NCBI RefSeq assembly: GCF_017743975.1
Contig: NZ_JAGHRC010000003.1
Span: 62,001 to 126,000 of the forward strand
Reading direction: 5' to 3'
Length of the DNA stretch: 64,000 nucleotides
Source: Ruegeria sp. R14_0
Lineage (GTDB): Bacteria > Pseudomonadota > Alphaproteobacteria > Rhodobacterales > Rhodobacteraceae
Shown piece by piece: positions 61,132 through 64,000 of the stretch; position 1 is the first letter of the stretch, and every line of letters starts with the position of its first letter. A program made the translations under genes and the position numbers. The notes beneath the pieces are model-generated. The model made no database searches. It had not been told where the DNA came from and was given only the letters and a program-made list of their open reading frames with translations.

Positions 61132-62394
61132 TCAAAGTGCCCGCCAGCCGATATCACGACGATAAAAGCCCTCGGGCCAATCCACGCCCTCAACCATCGC
61201 ATAAGCCCGATCCCGTGCGTCCTGCAAAGTCTCGCCACGCGCAGTCACGTTCAACACGCGCCCTCCTGCGGCTTGTACTTGCCCTTCAACGGCTTTGGTT
61301 CCGGCGTGAAAAACCATGTTGCTGCTGTCTTCAGGCAGCCCATCCAAACCCTTGATTGCGGTCCCTTTTTCGTAAGATCCCGGATAGCCCTGCGCCGCCA
61401 TCACAACGGTCATCGCGTGATCATCGGCCCAGTTCACCTGCGTTTCGCTCAACCGACCCTCTGCAGCGGCGTGCAGAAGGTCCAGTACCTGTGCCCCAAG
61501 CCGCATCATCAGAACCTGGCACTCTGGGTCCCCAAAACGGACGTTGTATTCCACCAACCTTGGCTGATCATCCTTGATCATCAAGCCTGCGTACAACACG
61601 CCCTGAAACGGCATCCCACGGCGCTTCATCTCGGCCATGGTCGGACGCACGATCTCTTCCATTGCGCGGGCTTCGATCTCGGCGCCCAAGACCGGTGCCG
61701 GGGAATACGCGCCCATGCCGCCGGTGTTCAGACCCGTATCGCCTTCTCCGACGCGCTTGTGATCCTGAGCGGTGCCGATGGACAGGATGTCCTCACCATC
61801 GCACAGCACGAACAAAGACGCCTCTTCGCCTTCCATAAACTCTTCGATGACAACCTCAGCACCCGCGCCACCGAACGCGCCACCGAACATGTCGTCGATG
61901 GCGTCCAGCGCGGTCTGCTCATCCATTGCGACGATCACGCCCTTGCCGGCGGCCAGACCATCGGCTTTGACCACAATCGGTGCGCCCTGAGCACGGATGT
62001 AGTCCTTAGCGGGCTCTGCGTCGGTGAACCGGGCATAAGCCGCGGTCGGCGCTTTAGACGCATCACAGATTTCCTTGGTGAAGCTTTTCGAGGCTTCCAA
62101 CTGCGCCGCAGCCGCGGACGGGCCGAAGACCAGCACACCTGCTTCGCGAAGACGGTCCGCAACCCCAGCGGCCAGCGGCGCTTCGGGACCAACGATCACG
62201 AAATCAATCGCGTTTTCCTCGGCAAAGCTGACGACTGCGCCGCCGTTCTCGATATCCAGTGCCGCGCAGTCCGCGATCTGGGCGATCCCAGCATTTCCCG
62301 GCGCTACGATCAGGCGGTCACATTTGGGGTTTTGCATCACCGCCCAGGCGAGGCTGTGTTCGCGCCCGCCGCTGCCGAGAATAAGGATGTTCAT
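61132..62394 (-). CDS. purD: Phosphoribosylamine-glycine ligase (GARS)
   Basis: A 420-residue ATP-grasp enzyme, the second step of de novo purine synthesis, joining phosphoribosylamine and glycine. Motifs are MNILILGSGGREHSLAWAV, FGPSAAAAQLEASKSFTKEI with the ATP-binding VVKADGLAAGKGVIVAMDEQ, and the C-terminal RLVEYNVRFGDPECQVLMMR. Length is normal. It is divergent from xseA, 74 bases away. It uses glycine, so it links to glyQS and one-carbon metabolism in the window. Confidence 0.97.
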   Translation of the reverse strand: MNILILGSGGREHSLAWAVMQNPKCDRLIVAPGNAGIAQIADCAALDIENGGAVVSFAEENAIDFVIVGPEAPLAAGVADRLREAGVLVFGPSAAAAQLEASKSFTKEICDASKAPTAAYARFTDAEPAKDYIRAQGAPIVVKADGLAAGKGVIVAMDEQTALDAIDDMFGGAFGGAGAEVVIEEFMEGEEASLFVLCDGEDILSIGTAQDHKRVGEGDTGLNTGGMGAYSPAPVLGAEIEARAMEEIVRPTMAEMKRRGMPFQGVLYAGLMIKDDQPRLVEYNVRFGDPECQVLMMRLGAQVLDLLHAAAEGRLSETQVNWADDHAMTVVMAAQGYPGSYEKGTAIKGLDGLPEDSSNMVFHAGTKAVEGQVQAAGGRVLNVTARGETLQDARDRAYAMVEGVDWPEGFYRRDIGWRAL

Positions 62395-62468
62395 GAAGGT
62401 CTCCGATCTGCTTGGCCTCGCCTTCCGGGCGTTCTAAGCTGGGCAGGCATTTGACACAAGGCGCTGAA

Positions 62469-63962
62469 ATGTCCGACCTGCTAGATGACCCGATCCCGGG
62501 CCAAAACACCCCTGAATACACCGTTTCGGACATCTCGGGCGAGGTGAAACGCACGCTTGAAGGCACGTTCGGGCGAATCCGTGTGCGCGGCGAGGTTGGC
62601 CGGGTGTTCAAAGCTCGCTCCGGCCACCTGTACTACGACATCAAGGATGATCGGAACGTGCTGGCCTGCACCACGTGGAAGGGCCAGATCTCGGGCCTGT
62701 CCGTGGTGCCGGAAGAAGGGCTTGAGGTCGTTGTCACCGGCCGCCTGACGGCCTTTTGTGCGCAGTCCAAATACAACCTGAACGTCGATGAGGTCGCCGT
62801 TGCCGGCCAAGGCGCGCTGATGGCGTTGTTGGAGAAGCGCAAGAAGCAGCTTGAGGCTGAAGGTCTGTTTGCACCCGAGCGCAAAAAGCCACTTCCCTAC
62901 CTTCCGCAGATCATAGGCGTTGTGACCTCGCCTTCTGGCGCGGTGATCCGTGACATCCTGCACCGACTGCGGGACCGATTCCCTCGAAAGGTTCTGATCT
63001 GGCCCGTCGCCGTCCAAGGTGCAAACTGCGCACCGGAAGTCGCGCGCGCGATTGAAGGGTTCAACAAACTGACCCCGGGCGGCGCGTTGCCCCGCCCCGA
63101 TCTGATCATAGTCGCGCGCGGTGGCGGCTCGATCGAAGACCTCTGGGGGTTCAACGAGGAAGTCGTAGCGCGTGCCACCGCTGCGTCGGACATCCCGCTG
63201 ATTTCTGCCGTGGGGCACGAAACCGATACAACCCTGATCGACTTTGTCTCGGACCGCCGTGCACCAACGCCAACCGCTGCCGCCGAACTGGCGGTGCCAG
63301 TTCGGATGGAACTGCTGGCCTGGACCGGTGAGCAAGGCGCGCGTCTGTCCCGTGCCGCAACCGACGCGGTCCAACGACGTTCGCAGCGTCTCCGCGACCT
63401 CTCCCGCGCGCTGCCGCGCCCCGACAGCTTGTTGAACACCCCCCGGCAACGGCTTGATTTGATTGCAGATCGACTTGCACCCGCGCTCAATCGCGGCGTG
63501 CAGAACCGGCGTCTCCAAGTGGTGGAATTGTCGGCCCATCTGCGCCCGTCCACTTTGCGCAATCTTGTCTCGTCCAGAAACGAAGCCCTGCGCAACCTGT
63601 CCTCTCGCCTTTCCCTGCGACCGATCCAGCGCGAGATCGAGCAACAGCGGCAGAATATCAACAGGTTGACCGACCGACTGAACACGGCTCAGACCACACG
63701 TTTGGATCGGATGCGGCAACAGCTGGACGCAGCCGACCGCCTGCGGGAAACGCTTAGCTACAAAGCAACGCTGCATCGCGGATACGCCGTGGTGCGGGCA
63801 GATGGTCAGGTTCTGACCACCAGGGAACAGGCCTCAAAACACAGCGCGTTCGAGATCGAGTTCGCGGACGGCCTGATCAAGACAGGCCAATCCTCGCCCG
63901 CACGACCCGCCGCCAAGAAACCGGCCAAGCCCGATGCGCCCGATCAAGGATCGTTGTTCTAA
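62469..63962 (+). CDS. xseA: Exodeoxyribonuclease VII large subunit
   Basis: A 497-residue large subunit of ExoVII, which degrades single-stranded DNA from both ends with XseB. The N-terminal OB fold starts YTVSDISGEVKRTLEGTFGR; the catalytic core has VTSPSGAVIRDILHRL, VARGGGSIEDLWGFNEEVVA and SAVGHETDTTLIDFVSDRRA. The C-terminal region (about 300-450) is a long helical coiled coil that ends with a Lys/Pro-rich tail. I chose the ATG at 62469 (AAGG upstream); the frame from 62412 adds an unlikely N-terminus. xseB is not in the window. Confidence 0.95.
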   Translation: MSDLLDDPIPGQNTPEYTVSDISGEVKRTLEGTFGRIRVRGEVGRVFKARSGHLYYDIKDDRNVLACTTWKGQISGLSVVPEEGLEVVVTGRLTAFCAQSKYNLNVDEVAVAGQGALMALLEKRKKQLEAEGLFAPERKKPLPYLPQIIGVVTSPSGAVIRDILHRLRDRFPRKVLIWPVAVQGANCAPEVARAIEGFNKLTPGGALPRPDLIIVARGGGSIEDLWGFNEEVVARATAASDIPLISAVGHETDTTLIDFVSDRRAPTPTAAAELAVPVRMELLAWTGEQGARLSRAATDAVQRRSQRLRDLSRALPRPDSLLNTPRQRLDLIADRLAPALNRGVQNRRLQVVELSAHLRPSTLRNLVSSRNEALRNLSSRLSLRPIQREIEQQRQNINRLTDRLNTAQTTRLDRMRQQLDAADRLRETLSYKATLHRGYAVVRADGQVLTTREQASKHSAFEIEFADGLIKTGQSSPARPAAKKPAKPDAPDQGSLF

Positions 63963-64000
63963 GCAGTCGCGGGTTCAGACACCAACCTCGGGGCCAAGGC

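Overview
The window looks like chromosomal DNA of a marine Roseobacter-group alphaproteobacterium (Rhodobacteraceae, Ruegeria-like). It is GC-rich and gene-dense with short intergenic gaps. It carries a stand-alone ctaD, an rpoH with a typical alphaproteobacterial sequence, a SAM-II riboswitch in front of metZ, an adrenodoxin-type ferredoxin, several Hint/RTX-type exported proteins and many small families typical of Rhodobacteraceae. I see no insertion sequence, prophage, rRNA operon or CRISPR array. Most of the window is core metabolism with a few accessory islands. The genus-level guess is from protein resemblance only.

Layout. 1-5.9 kb: a cut-off TPR lipoprotein-like or periplasmic protein, a sterol-carrier-like protein coupled to a lysophospholipase-type hydrolase, oligoendopeptidase F, and a leftward set (oxidoreductase, C4 zinc-finger protein, EamA transporter). 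6.1-9.6 kb: a secreted fasciclin-RTX protein, rpoH with its own sigma-32-type promoter, and rluD head-to-head with a small membrane protein. 9.6-15.7 kb: a leftward accessory glycan-type cluster (sulfotransferase-like protein, two GT2 enzymes, a fucosyltransferase-like/TPR fusion, an alpha/beta-hydrolase-fold protein), followed by tRNA-Leu(GAG). 16-23.4 kb: housekeeping genes (DsbA/FrnE family, lipB, HIT, ctaD with a perfect FNR-type box upstream, HCCA-isomerase family, DUF2244, GatB/YqeY, carA). 23.5-25.4 kb: a membrane GT2 with an N-terminal MshEN domain, possibly c-di-GMP-controlled. 25.4-33.5 kb: regulators (GntR/FCD, GntR/UTRA, two coupled Lrp/AsnC), a UbiH-type hydroxylase, a class V aminotransferase, ilvC and an EamA exporter.

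33.5-39 kb is leftward: glmM, folP, a FolB fusion, a Tat-exported multicopper oxidase and a SleB-type cell-wall hydrolase. 39.1-47.4 kb: ppdK, glyS, gltS, a small anchored protein and glyQ, with marC sitting on the opposite strand inside the glycyl-tRNA synthetase region. 47.6-53.3 kb: a SPOR/peptidoglycan-binding protein ending in a protease domain that lacks catalytic residues, a ThDP enzyme coupled to trkH, and a Lys/Ala/Pro-rich protein. 53.5-56.5 kb: folE2 and metZ, with promoter, SAM-II aptamer and terminator readable in order. 56.5-64 kb: a hydrolase, a GST, a Hint-domain protein, a dnaE2 remnant, an adrenodoxin-type ferredoxin, an FG-GAP-like protein, purD and xseA.

The themes that work together are one-carbon/folate and methionine metabolism (folB, folP, folE2, metZ, purD, glyQS), envelope and surface products (glycan cluster, NfrB-like synthase, SleB, RTX and Hint proteins), and respiration or redox (ctaD, ferredoxin, DsbA-like proteins, multicopper oxidase). 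I found no single clearly new defence or mobile system. The best candidates for novelty are the glycan cluster with its FUT-TPR fusion, the MshEN-first synthase, the FolB-kinase-like fusion and the pseudoprotease.
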